Made by a program: the position numbers and the translations under genes. Positions 1 to 9,500 of a stretch of 64,000 nt of DNA are shown piece after piece. Under the pieces are notes generated by a model. It did not search any database and was not told where the DNA came from. It saw only the letters and a list, made by a program, of their open reading frames with translations. The stretch lies in assembly GCA_020634245.1 (NCBI GenBank), contig JACKCC010000013.1, positions 1 through 64,000 on the forward strand, in the 5' to 3' direction. Within the stretch, counting starts at the first letter, position 1; each line of letters begins with the position of its first letter. Source of the stretch: Ardenticatenaceae bacterium (GTDB taxonomy: Bacteria > Chloroflexota > Anaerolineae > Promineifilales > Promineifilaceae).

Positions 1-1737
1 TGCCGTAACAGATTGGCCATCGAGTACGGCCGTAATCCTGTCTGTTTGGTTGGTGTAAATTCCTGGAGGCGTACCGACTGGAATCAGCAAGTCGGCGATG
101 AACGTACAAGAAGCCCCGGCCGCCAGTGATCCGTTTGTCATTATAAGGCTTTGTCCGGTTGAAGCCGGGAAGATGATTAAATTCGAACCCAGACCGCAAA
201 AGCCACTAGACGGCAAACTCGCTCCGGTTATACCGGAAATAAACGCATCCAGATTATTGGTAAAGGCGATATTCGTCGCAGCGAAACTGCTGTTATTATT
301 GGTAATCGTAAATTCGACAGAGGTAACACTGCCGTCGCTAACCGGTGTATCCAGAAACGTCATGGTCAAAGAAGGCAGTTCGGCCACATAGAGATTTTCT
401 GCGGCCGGGCTGCCCGTCACGGTATGGCCATCAATATCGGCCGTGATCGAACTGGTGGTATTGGGATAGGTTCCCGGCACGGCCGTGCCCGGTATTTGCA
501 GTGTAACAGTAAACGTACAACTACCCTCCGCCGGCAAACTGCCGCCCGCCAGCGTAAGAAAACCGGTTCCCGTTAACGCGGAACCGGAACCGCAAGGATT
601 TGACGGGAGTGGGGGAATGGCTACCAAACCAGACAGCGTCGCGTTTACATCATTGGTAAAAACGATGTTTTCCGCCGCCCGGGTTCGGTCGAGGTTGTGA
701 ATGGTGAATTCTACAGTTGTGTTTGAACCAGGAGCAGCCGGGTCATCGATAAAAGATTCCACCAATGACATATGATCGGCCGTGACGTTCAGCGCGGCGC
801 TGGCTTTGCCGCTTGATAGTGTCATATTACTTAAGGATGTGAGTTCACCGGTTACATTATTTAGCTGGCCTGCCGCATTTCCCATGACGTCAACAGTGAC
901 GATACAGCTTGACCCGGCGGGTACGGAAACACCCCCATAAACACTATAAGTGTAGCCAATAACGGCCGTTCCGGGAACGGCCGTTATCACACCGTTCGTA
1001 CACGTTGTTACTGCATTAGCCGGATCGGCAACCACCATCCCCAGAGGCAAGTTATCAGTGAAAGATAAATTGCTTGCAGAGCTGGCATTTGCTGTATTAT
1101 CAATCGTAAATGTCACTGTGCTGCGGCCGCCGTAGCTGACACTATCCGGCGAAAAGCTCTGGCTAAACCCGGGCCGGCCGGTGACAACATCTAAATCGGC
1201 CTCAGTCGGACCGCTGTTTCCTGCGTTTGAAGTCAAGTCTCCGGACATATCCCTGTGGGTACCGGGTGTACTGCTGGTTACATCGACTGTGATCGTGCAA
1301 GATTGATTGAAGCCCAACCGCGCGCCACCGAAGCCGATTGTCGAACCGCCATCCGGCGCGTCAATCAGGCTGTCGCAGGTGGCCTGGGCGTTGGCCGGCA
1401 ACGCAATCGTCACCCCGGCTGGCAGAACATTGCTAAACGCCAGGTCCGAGACAGTACCGGTCTGATCGGCGTTGGTGATTACAAATCGCAGGGTGCTGAC
1501 ACTGCCCGGACCAATGATAGCTGGTAAAAATTCGGCGGTGAAGATGATGTTTTCAGGAACGGCCGTGTTCGCAGCCTGGGAAATACCCCTAAACGAAATC
1601 AGGGATTGGAACGGCCATGAAAAAGCACCTTTCGCGTCAGGGACAATCGTCAATGCCAGGATAAATAAAAAGATGAGTACACCCAACCCGGCCAGTCGAA
1701 GCCCTTTCGGTGCAAACTTTCGTGCTAATGTCGGCAT
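1..1737 (-). CDS. Secreted protein of tandem DUF11-like beta domains (3' end outside window)
   Basis: The reading frame is open without interruption from an ATG at 1737 to base 1, at least 579 codons, and leaves the window. The N-terminus is basic and then hydrophobic, typical of a signal peptide. The rest is a series of repeats of about 120-150 residues, each with a theme like 'TVEFTITNNNSS..A.NIAFTNNL' followed by 'AGSSCTFTV'. This is the pattern of DUF11/DUF7933-type conserved-repeat domains found in bacterial surface proteins. Each repeat keeps one or two cysteines. The start is preceded by a purine-rich GGAAAGGAAA stretch. It lies 28 bp after the stop of the secreted protein at 1766-2710, so the two are probably co-transcribed. 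A structural or adhesive cell-surface role is inferred; no catalytic domain is visible in the part present. Confidence 0.8.
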   Translation of the reverse strand, partial: MPTLARKFAPKGLRLAGLGVLIFLFILALTIVPDAKGAFSWPFQSLISFRGISQAANTAVPENIIFTAEFLPAIIGPGSVSTLRFVITNADQTGTVSDLAFSNVLPAGVTIALPANAQATCDSLIDAPDGGSTIGFGGARLGFNQSCTITVDVTSSTPGTHRDMSGDLTSNAGNSGPTEADLDVVTGRPGFSQSFSPDSVSYGGRSTVTFTIDNTANASSASNLSFTDNLPLGMVVADPANAVTTCTNGVITAVPGTAVIGYTYSVYGGVSVPAGSSCIVTVDVMGNAAGQLNNVTGELTSLSNMTLSSGKASAALNVTADHMSLVESFIDDPAAPGSNTTVEFTIHNLDRTRAAENIVFTNDVNATLSGLVAIPPLPSNPCGSGSALTGTGFLTLAGGSLPAEGSCTFTVTLQIPGTAVPGTYPNTTSSITADIDGHTVTGSPAAENLYVAELPSLTMTFLDTPVSDGSVTSVEFTITNNNSSFAATNIAFTNNLDAFISGITGASLPSSGFCGLGSNLIIFPASTGQSLIMTNGSLAAGASCTFIADLLIPVGTPPGIYTNQTDRITAVLDGQSVTA

Positions 1738-1765
1738 GTGAATTTCCTTTCCAATTCATACTTCA

Positions 1766-2710
1766 TTACTGATTAGCCGCTTCAGCTAACGATTGCACGA
1801 GAAGTTCTAATTCGGCTAGCCGGGCTGACAGATCCGCATTTTCCTGGCGCAAACTGTCAATTTCTGATTGCTGAGCCTCAATTTGGACCTGTAAGTCATC
1901 GGTTTGCCCGATGGGTGCTGAAACAGTTCCGCCACCCGTCGTCAGCGTTCCCGGAATGGTCAGGTTGCCATTTGCATCCAGGTAAAAGTTGTTGGCTCCG
2001 CCCGGCCCTAATCCTTGGCCCAAAATAACCGAACCATCAGCTGCCAGATACAGGCTGCTGTCGGGCGCTCCTTTCTGAATTTTGACCGGCAGGCGCACGC
2101 CGCTGGTGACATCCCGAATGAAGAAGTAACTTTCATTGCCAGCAATATCCCAGGTTTGCGGAGTCCAACCGCTGGTGCCATTTTGTTCGAGGCGGATGGT
2201 GGGGGTATCGTCATCATACAAATGTAATTCTGTAACCGGTGCGGCCGTACCCAAACCTACATTGCCCTGGGCATTGAGGTAGAGCGAATTTGCCGGCGCA
2301 CCGGCCAAGATACGGAAGGGGATACGACCGGCAGTGGCATCCTCAATTGCAAAATAATTTAACCCGCCGTTGGTACTATCATTGGCCACCAACTGCCAAT
2401 CGTTGCTGGGGAAACTACCTGAATTACTGGTATCATAAAAGCGAATGCGAAGATTGTTTTCTTTAAGACGAACCGTATCATAGCCAAAACTTTCATTGTT
2501 TACACAATCAAAGCCAACACAAATACTCCCATCAACGATAAAATCGTCAATTAATACCTGGTCCATAGGGGCGTCAATGCCTTGCAACGTATCGACGTCC
2601 GACATGGGTGCCGGTTCATTATCACCATCCTGGCCGAAAACGGCCGTTGAACTCACTAAAACGATCAGTACTAACGCACTTAAAAACAGCCAGTATTTCT
2701 TTTGCTTCAT
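1766..2710 (-). CDS. Secreted fibre-like repeat protein with C-terminal coiled coil
   Basis: A 314-residue protein with a clear signal peptide (basic MKQKK, hydrophobic core, cleavage probably after VFG). The centre holds two related segments of about 70 residues, each ending in 'GAPxxSLYLxxxGxVxLG', like the repeats of secreted bacterial proteins that resemble trimeric phage tail-fibre shafts. The last 45 residues form a regular heptad (DDLQVQIEAQQSEIDSLRQE and onward), a likely trimerising coiled coil. No catalytic motif is seen. It is followed after 28 bp by the DUF11-like repeat protein, so the pair probably makes an envelope or appendage component. The function is inferred from architecture only. 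Confidence 0.7.
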   Translation of the reverse strand: MKQKKYWLFLSALVLIVLVSSTAVFGQDGDNEPAPMSDVDTLQGIDAPMDQVLIDDFIVDGSICVGFDCVNNESFGYDTVRLKENNLRIRFYDTSNSGSFPSNDWQLVANDSTNGGLNYFAIEDATAGRIPFRILAGAPANSLYLNAQGNVGLGTAAPVTELHLYDDDTPTIRLEQNGTSGWTPQTWDIAGNESYFFIRDVTSGVRLPVKIQKGAPDSSLYLAADGSVILGQGLGPGGANNFYLDANGNLTIPGTLTTGGGTVSAPIGQTDDLQVQIEAQQSEIDSLRQENADLSARLAELELLVQSLAEAANQ

Positions 2711-2970
2711 TGTTTGTCTCCAGGCAAGTATAAATTAAGCCAATTTTGGGGGTTTTGAGGCTCCCTAATGAACACTTTCAATGGTCTTAAATGTTCAGTA
2801 TAAGAAGCACGATCAGGCAAGTCAATCAACCATGACCAAATTACCATGCCCGGTAATTGTCCATGATTCGTTGTGAATAATTGCTGCCTTTTCTGACCAG
2901 ATAATCACTGGCAGCACCCACCACCATGAATGAAACCTGCAGCGCCCTACATTCTGCCCACCCAACAAAA
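2711..2970. other. Intergenic spacer, nothing recognised
   Basis: This 260-bp AT-rich spacer lies between the start of the secreted fibre-like gene and the gyrB terminator. It must hold the promoter for the secreted pair, but I see no convincing -35/-10 pair, no RNA gene and no open frame worth calling. Confidence 0.4.
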
Positions 2971-3001
2971 AAGAGCCTGACAGTTGACCTGTCAGGCTCT
3001 T
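2971..3001 (-). terminator. Intrinsic terminator of gyrB
   Basis: A perfect 13-bp inverted repeat (arms 2971-2983 and 2989-3001, loop TTGAC). It is followed on the minus strand by a T-rich run. It lies 25 bp after the gyrB stop. The arm sequence GCCTGACAG also resembles the arms of the dispersed palindromes elsewhere in the window. Confidence 0.85.
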
Positions 3002-3025
3002 AAAAATGGTCAGTTAGTTCGAATT

Positions 3026-4954
3026 TTACACGTCCAGGTTGCGCACCTCACTGGCGTGTGTGGTGATAAAACGGCGGCGCGGCGGTACCTCGCTGCCCAT
3101 CAGCATATCAAACGTCCGGTCGGCCATCACCGCATCCTCAATCGTTACCTGGAGCAGTGTGCGTTCGACAGGGTTCATCGTTGTTTCCCACAACTGCTGG
3201 GCATTCATTTCACCCAAGCCCTTGTAGCGCTGCAAACTAAACTTTTTGCCATCCAATTCTTTGAGCAAAGCAGCATTTTGCGCCTCAGTGTAGGTGTAAT
3301 GCAAATCTTTGCCCTGCTTAACAGCGTACAGCGGCGGCTGGGCAATAAAAAGATGGCCGTTTTCAATAAGCTGCGGCATGTAGCGGAAGAAGAAGGTCAG
3401 CAGCAGCGTGCGGATATGGCTGCCATCCACGTCGGCGTCGGTCATGATAATGACACGGCCGTAACGCAAATTCTCCAAATCAAACGACTCGCCAATCCCC
3501 GTCCCCAACGCCGAAATCATCGCCTTGACCTCATTATTGGTCAGGATTTTGTCCAGCCGCGCCCGCTCCGTATTCAAAATCTTACCGCGCAGCGGCAGAA
3601 TCGCCTGGAAATGCCGGTCGCGGCCTTGCTTGGCCGTACCGCCAGCCGAGTCACCCTCAACAATGTACACTTCACATTTGGCCGGGTCCCGCTCCGAGCA
3701 GTCAGCCAGCTTGCCGGGTAAAGTAAGGCTTTCCAGCGCACTCTTGCGCATGACCAGTTCGCGGGCCTTGCGGGCTGCATCACGCGCCCGTGAAGACGTC
3801 AGACAGCGGTCGATGATGCGCTTGGCCTCCCGGGGATTTTCATCCAGATAAGCCGAAAACGCTTCCGCCGTAACCGAGGAAACGACGCCGGCCACTTCGG
3901 CATTCATCAGTTTCACTTTGGTCTGACTTTCGAACTGTGGATCGGGGTGTTTGACGCTGACAACGGCCGTTATCCCTTCCCGTGTGTCATCGCTGGAGAA
4001 ATTCGTATCTTTTTCTTTGAGGAAATTATTCTTGCGGGCAAAGGAGTTGATAACACGGGTAACGGCCGTACGCACACCGGTCAAATGCGTGCCGCCATCG
4101 GGCGTATGGATGGTATTGGCAAATGCAAACTCGGAAATCGCAACCCCTTCCGTATATTGCAAGGCGACTTCCACTTCCATATTATCGACCTCTTTTTGCA
4201 CGTACACCGGATCATGCAGCACCTTGCGGTTGCGGTTCAGGTAACGCACAAACGATTTGACCCCACCTTCAAAATAGAAATTCATTTCGCGCACTGGCGA
4301 AACACGTTCATCGCGCAGAGAAAGGAAGACGCCGCTGGTTACAAAAGCCATTTCGCGGAAACGATTCGCCAGCGTTTCAAAGCGGTATTCCACCTCTTCT
4401 TTGAAAATCAGTTCGTCATATCGGAAACGAGTTGTCGTACCGGTCGATTCATTACTTTTCATGGGGCGCAGCTTCTTCACCGGCTCCTGGGGAAGACCTC
4501 GTTCATAACGCTGAAAATAAACCCCGTTATCACGGCAAACTGTCACTTCCATCCATTCCGAAAGGGCGTTAACGGCCGCTGCACCAACCCCGTGCAAACC
4601 ACCCGAAACTTTGTAAGCCGCATCATCAAATTTACCGCCAGCATGGAGAGTTGTATGAACCAATTCCAATGCCGACACCTTTTCCGTAGGGTGTTTGGCT
4701 ACCGGAATACCTACGCCATTATCACTGACACTGACACTATTATCCGGGTACATAATGACTTCGATTCGATCACAGCGTCCGGCCAGCGCTTCATCAATGG
4801 AATTATCGACAATTTCGTAAACCAGATGATGCAGGGCTTTGGTATCGGTACCCCCAACGTACATACCCGGCCGGCGACGGACAGCCTCCAGCCCTTTAAG
4901 AACTTGAATACTGGTTTCATCGTATTTTGTGTTCGTTTCAGCTTTTTTCGACAT
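3026..4954 (-). CDS. gyrB: DNA gyrase subunit B
   Basis: A 642-residue type IIA topoisomerase ATPase subunit, which together with GyrA introduces negative supercoils. The GHKL ATPase domain is at the N-terminus (EIVDNSIDEALAG; GVGIPV; GGLHGVGAAAVNALS). The transducer follows, then the TOPRIM domain with VEGDSAGG and the acidic DADVDGSHI motif, and the C-terminal QRYKGLGEMN signature. The length is normal for the short, non-proteobacterial GyrB/ParE form. ParE cannot be fully excluded without the partner subunit, but the sequence signatures fit GyrB best. It appears monocistronic, with a strong terminator just downstream. Confidence 0.95.
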   Translation of the reverse strand: MSKKAETNTKYDETSIQVLKGLEAVRRRPGMYVGGTDTKALHHLVYEIVDNSIDEALAGRCDRIEVIMYPDNSVSVSDNGVGIPVAKHPTEKVSALELVHTTLHAGGKFDDAAYKVSGGLHGVGAAAVNALSEWMEVTVCRDNGVYFQRYERGLPQEPVKKLRPMKSNESTGTTTRFRYDELIFKEEVEYRFETLANRFREMAFVTSGVFLSLRDERVSPVREMNFYFEGGVKSFVRYLNRNRKVLHDPVYVQKEVDNMEVEVALQYTEGVAISEFAFANTIHTPDGGTHLTGVRTAVTRVINSFARKNNFLKEKDTNFSSDDTREGITAVVSVKHPDPQFESQTKVKLMNAEVAGVVSSVTAEAFSAYLDENPREAKRIIDRCLTSSRARDAARKARELVMRKSALESLTLPGKLADCSERDPAKCEVYIVEGDSAGGTAKQGRDRHFQAILPLRGKILNTERARLDKILTNNEVKAMISALGTGIGESFDLENLRYGRVIIMTDADVDGSHIRTLLLTFFFRYMPQLIENGHLFIAQPPLYAVKQGKDLHYTYTEAQNAALLKELDGKKFSLQRYKGLGEMNAQQLWETTMNPVERTLLQVTIEDAVMADRTFDMLMGSEVPPRRRFITTHASEVRNLDV

Positions 4955-5048
4955 CTAGCAAACCCTCGTGAGTGCGAATTTCAAACCTGTGCGGTTTAGG
5001 AAACCGCGCAAGTCTAAGATTTTTTCAATTCATGTTGTAGTTGATGAT

Positions 5049-6044
5049 TCAAAGTACATTCCCGTTTTCGCCAACTGAACCGGGTTCGGCAAATAACGGC
5101 CGTTTCACACCAAACAACACATTGTAGCGGTCACGGTAAAAGATAAAGGTGGCCGCCAGCAAAGCCGTATTGACAAAAGCATGTCCTAAAATGCCAAACC
5201 CAGTCAGCCAGGAACCATCATCGGCATAAAGCAGCAGCATATCCACGCCGCGACCTATGAGAATAACGAAAAGCAGCAAGGTCATGGCCGATAACATAAA
5301 ACTGCGCATCATTTGCAAACTTTCAATCATGGCACGGCCCAGGGGACGGCCGTTGACAAAAATACCATGCGGCGCAAAAATCATGTACACTGCCACCCAC
5401 AAAATCAACAGCGGCCCGGCCAGCAGCACCAATGAAGCCAATCCTTGACTGATCAGCGCCGCCAGAACGCCCACAATCACCACCGGAATGTAAACCATCA
5501 TGGCAAAGATAAGCAGGGTCACAATCAATCCCACCAACCTTAACCAATTGATCAACAGTGTGCCCAACGCCTGCCGCACCGGTGTCTGCCGGACAACGGA
5601 GGCAGTTAATGTCATGTAGACGGCCGTTAACAGCAATCCCAACACGCTGAACAACACAAACAACGCCAGTACCAAAACAGCGCTGTCCAGTTCAATCAAC
5701 GTCGTCGACAGCGGCGTTTTTTCCGGCGTCAAGCCTACCATCAGCGCCGGTACACCCACAACCGGCACACTCAGACTGGTAAACAGATTGGTACGCGGCG
5801 CTAACGACAGCAGCGCATCAACATTCAGGCCGGTTACGGCCGTAGACTGCTGCTGCCAGAAATCAGCCATCTGTTCAATCAACAGGCGAATACTCAAACG
5901 CGGTCCTAACCAAAGAAAACTGTCTAACAGGACGGGAATAAGTATTAACCAGAAGTGCTTGGCAGTGACATCAAATCCAGCAGCGATCGTCGCCCAAACG
6001 CTGGGCAAAGGTGCTGTTTTTTCCTTAGTCTGTCTCATTTTCAA
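5049..6044 (-). CDS. Polytopic membrane protein of unknown function
   Basis: A 331-residue protein with about six hydrophobic segments: near residues 30-50, 120-150, 165-190, 195-225, 240-265 and 280-300. A soluble loop containing 'FWQQQSTAVTGLNV' lies between the first two. No transporter or enzyme signature is recognised. The overall shape (a long membrane protein with a poorly conserved N-terminal loop) resembles uncharacterised Chloroflexota membrane proteins often annotated only as hypothetical. It is divergent from the CHAT operon; the 140-bp gap between them carries the promoter of that operon. The exact start is uncertain, because a second ATG lies two codons downstream. Confidence 0.7.
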   Translation of the reverse strand: MKMRQTKEKTAPLPSVWATIAAGFDVTAKHFWLILIPVLLDSFLWLGPRLSIRLLIEQMADFWQQQSTAVTGLNVDALLSLAPRTNLFTSLSVPVVGVPALMVGLTPEKTPLSTTLIELDSAVLVLALFVLFSVLGLLLTAVYMTLTASVVRQTPVRQALGTLLINWLRLVGLIVTLLIFAMMVYIPVVIVGVLAALISQGLASLVLLAGPLLILWVAVYMIFAPHGIFVNGRPLGRAMIESLQMMRSFMLSAMTLLLFVILIGRGVDMLLLYADDGSWLTGFGILGHAFVNTALLAATFIFYRDRYNVLFGVKRPLFAEPGSVGENGNVL

Positions 6045-6118
6045 CCAGCCAATTTTATCACAAATGTTCTACCGAAGCGAAAAAATGAGAAGCCCATAAT
6101 TCCGGTGATAAACACCAC

Positions 6119-6147
6119 TTGCCTTGCCCATTTAACCGGTTTACAAT
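6119..6147 (+). promoter_or_regulatory. Candidate sigma-70-type promoter of the CHAT operon
   Basis: TTGCCT at 6119-6124 and TACAAT at 6142-6147 are separated by 17 bp. The pair lies 40 bp upstream of the first gene of the operon, which has a strong TGGAGG ribosome binding site. Confidence 0.5.
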
Positions 6148-6186
6148 GACATGACGTAGGTCGTTTTATTCAATTGGAGGAACCTG

Positions 6187-6501
6187 ATGTTACAAAAATT
6201 CCAGATCGCTATCGATCCCACTCTCGAAATAAAAGAAGACGATTTTATCGCTGCCTGGAACGCCAGCCCGGAAACTCTGGCGGCAGGCCGTGTCGCCAAA
6301 AGCAAAACGACGCGAGGTACTTTCAGCCCGGAGTTGGCCGAATTGATTTTGCAAACGGCCGTTACCATCAGTTCCGGCGTCCTCACCAGCCTCATCCTCG
6401 ACCTCATCCGCCACAAATACCCGCTCAAAAAAGAACCGGAAATCCTCGTCCTGCCCCAGAAAGACGGAACCAAACTCATCGTTGTCAAAAGCAAAGATTA
6501 G
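6187..6501 (+). CDS. Small EACC1-like protein, partner of a CHAT-STAND protein
   Basis: A 104-residue protein with a good TTGGAGG ribosome binding site. It has an N-terminal strand-rich part, then a hydrophobic helix (ISSGVLTSLILDLIRHKY, about residues 63-80), and ends in two short strands of the type 'EILVLPQKDGTKLIVVKS'. This layout, a helix followed by a small beta hairpin with a DG turn, is what is described for EACC1, the 'effector-associated constant component' in STAND-NTPase conflict operons. The assignment is by pattern and context, not by a search. It precedes the CHAT-NB-ARC gene by 89 bp on the same strand. An adaptor or membrane-tethering role is inferred. Confidence 0.6.
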   Translation: MLQKFQIAIDPTLEIKEDDFIAAWNASPETLAAGRVAKSKTTRGTFSPELAELILQTAVTISSGVLTSLILDLIRHKYPLKKEPEILVLPQKDGTKLIVVKSKD

Positions 6502-6590
6502 CCACCGCCACCAGCCCTGTTCACGGGGCATCGTTCTTTAGCCTGGCGGCTTCAGCCCCAGGCGGCCCCCAGGCGGCCAGAGGGAGACCT

Positions 6591-9500
6591 ATGAAAATCA
6601 CCATCACCGAAACCGGCCCAACCGACAACGGCTTCGCCGCCGCTGTCCAATTCGACGGCGGCCCACGTTACCCCGTCACCGTGCAAGACCCATTCAGCCC
6701 CGAAGAAGAAAAACAGTTAGGCTGGTACTTCGAGGAGTGGCTGCGCTTCCCTTTCACCGGCGAAGTTAAAGCCGGGCAGGCGGCGGTCAGCGTCACCGCT
6801 TACGGCGAGAACCTGTTCCAGCAGCTCTTCCACGGCGAGACACTGATCCGCTACAAGATGGCGCTGGAATACGAAGGCGGCATCGGCAAGCTGGCATTCG
6901 AGGTAAGGGGCACACCAGCCTTCCACGCCCTGCATTGGGAAGCACTGAAAGACCCGGAGGTGGGCCGTCCCTTTGCTGTTGAGAGCAGTTTCCTGCGCCC
7001 CAACGACAACCCGCCTAACGTCCAGATTCGCCCCCAGGCCGCGCCCACGCTCAACATTTTGCTGGTCACCGCCCGGCCCGGCGGCCGGCGCGACGTCGCC
7101 TACCGCACCATCTCCCGGCCGCTGGTGGAAGCGCTGCAAACCAGCCAGATTCGCGCCCAGATTGACCTGGTGCGCCCCGGCACCTATGAAGCGCTGGTCA
7201 AACATCTGGAGCAGACCCGCGATGACCCGCGGCGCGGTGACGGCTACTACCACATCATCCATTTCGATGTGCATGGCAGCCTGCTCAGCTACCAGCAGTA
7301 CAACAAGCTGGAACCGGCAGCAACAACCAGCCGCCATTTGTACCGCGGCTACGGCCAGGCGGAAGTTGCCGAATTCGACGGCGTGAAAGCGTTCCTCTCC
7401 TTCAACGGCGCCAAAGAAGGGATGCACGATCTGGTCATCGACGACACGATTGCCGATTTGCTGGCCAGCCACCGCATCCCCATCGCCATCCTCAACGCCT
7501 GCCAGAGCGGCAAACAGGTGGGCGACGCCGAGACCAGCCTGGGCAGCCGCCTCATGGCCGCCGGCGTGCAGTGGGTGCTGGCTATGGGCTACTCCGTCAC
7601 CGTCAGCGCCGCCAAATTGTTGATGACCACGCTCTACCAGCAGCTTCTGGCCCAGGCCGACCTGTCCCAGGCAGTGCGCCGCGCCCGGCTGGAGCTGTAC
7701 AACCGCAAGGAACGCCGCGCCGCCTTCGACCAGACCATCAAGCTGGAAGATTGGCTGCTGCCGGTGGTCTACCAGAACTACGCCGTCCAACTGCCCCTGA
7801 CCGATTTCGCCACGCCGGAGGCCGAAGCCGCCCATTACCAGCGGCTGGCCGCCCGCTATCAGGCCCCCCAACCGGAATACGGCTTCGTCGGCCGCGACGT
7901 GGACATCCTGGAAATCGAAAACCGCCTCCTCGGGAGCGCCCCTGGGAGCGCCGACAGCCTGTCGGCCATCAACGAAGCAGCCAATATCCTATTAATCCAG
8001 GGGATGGGCGGGGCCGGCAAAACCACCCTGCTGCGCCACCTGATGGAATGGTGGCAGACGACGCGGCTGGTAAATCGCGTCATCTACTTTGGCTACGACG
8101 AAAAGGCGTACAGCGCCGCCCAAATCATCGATGCGGCGGCGCGGCAGGTGTACGGCGAGGCATTTGTCCGTGAATTTCAGAATGAAGCATTTGGCGACGC
8201 AGGAAGGGCGGAGAAGCTGGCCGAAAAGCTGCGGAGCCAGCGCCATCTGCTGGTGTTGGACAACCTGGAATCGATTACCGGAGCGGCGCTCTCCATTCAG
8301 CATACGCTGGACGCCGCCGAGCAGGCCAAGCTGCGTGAGTTCCTGGCCCGGCTGGCCGGCGACCGGACGCTGGTTTTGCTGGGATCGCGGGGCAAAGAGG
8401 AGTGGCTGGTCGAACCACTTTCCCGGAAACTCGGCGTTTCCGGGAAAATGCTGACCTACGAACTGCCGGGGCTGGATCCGGAAGCGGCCACGGCCCTGAC
8501 CGAGCGCATCCTCAACCGCTACGGCGTGGCCCACTACCGCAGCAACTCCGAACACCGGGACGATTTGCGCCACCTGCTGAAGCTGCTGGACGGCTACCCG
8601 CTGGCGCTGGAAGTGGTCCTGGCCAACCTGGCCCGGCAGACGCCCGGCGCCGTCCTGGCCGCCTTCACCGGCGGCGACGCCGCCATCGACCCCCTCGCCC
8701 CCCGTACGGGCGACCCTCGTGGTCGCCCTCTTTGGCAAGACAAAACCAAAAGCATCCTGCGCTGCGTGGAGTACAGCCACAGCAACCTGTCGCCGGAGGC
8801 GCAGGCGCTGCTGGGCTGCCTGGCCCCCTTCACCGGCGTCATCAATGCCAACTGGCTGCCCCAGTACACCGCCCAACTGAAAGAACAGGCGGCCCTGGCC
8901 AACCTGCCCTTTGCGCGCTGGAACGAGGTGCTGCAAGAGGCGATGAACTGGGGGCTGCTGACGCCCCACGAAATAGGCGGCGGCTACCTGCGCTTGCAGC
9001 CGATACTGCCCTACTTTTTGCGGCAGCGGCTCCGTATACATCACTTTCCCTCAGAGAAAGACAGTTCTGTAACTAATGCCCTAATAAGCCAGTTTCGTGA
9101 AGCAGTTGATACCGCGTTCTATGCCTATTACGATGGGGTAGGTAGTTACTTAGGCAAACTAATTCAATCAATAAAGCCACAAGAGTGTCGATTAGGACAA
9201 ATATTGATTGGGCAAGAATACGAAAATCTGATGCGGGCACTTAAATTAACTCTTACTTACAAAGCATCTTTTGGGAATATTTATAATAGTCTTGCCAGCT
9301 ATTTGCGTACTAAAAATGCTTTCTCCGAAGAACAAGCGATTTGTGAAATGATTCTTGCACAAAAAAGCAAATATCCCAAGAAGGCCATAAAAGGAGAAAT
9401 GGGCAGTAATTTCATTATGGCTTATGCTAATCTCGGCGCTCTGAAATTGAGTTTGAACCTATATAAGGAAGCGGAGCAAATTTTCCAAAAAACCTTAAAG

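Noticed and set aside
3947..4999. Long plus-strand frame opposite gyrB
   Set aside because: Antisense shadow of a strongly conserved gene; no known protein pattern.
6717..9044. Long minus-strand open frames opposite the CHAT gene
   Set aside because: GC-rich antisense shadows with low-complexity His/Gln/Gly content; the plus-strand frame has all domain motifs.
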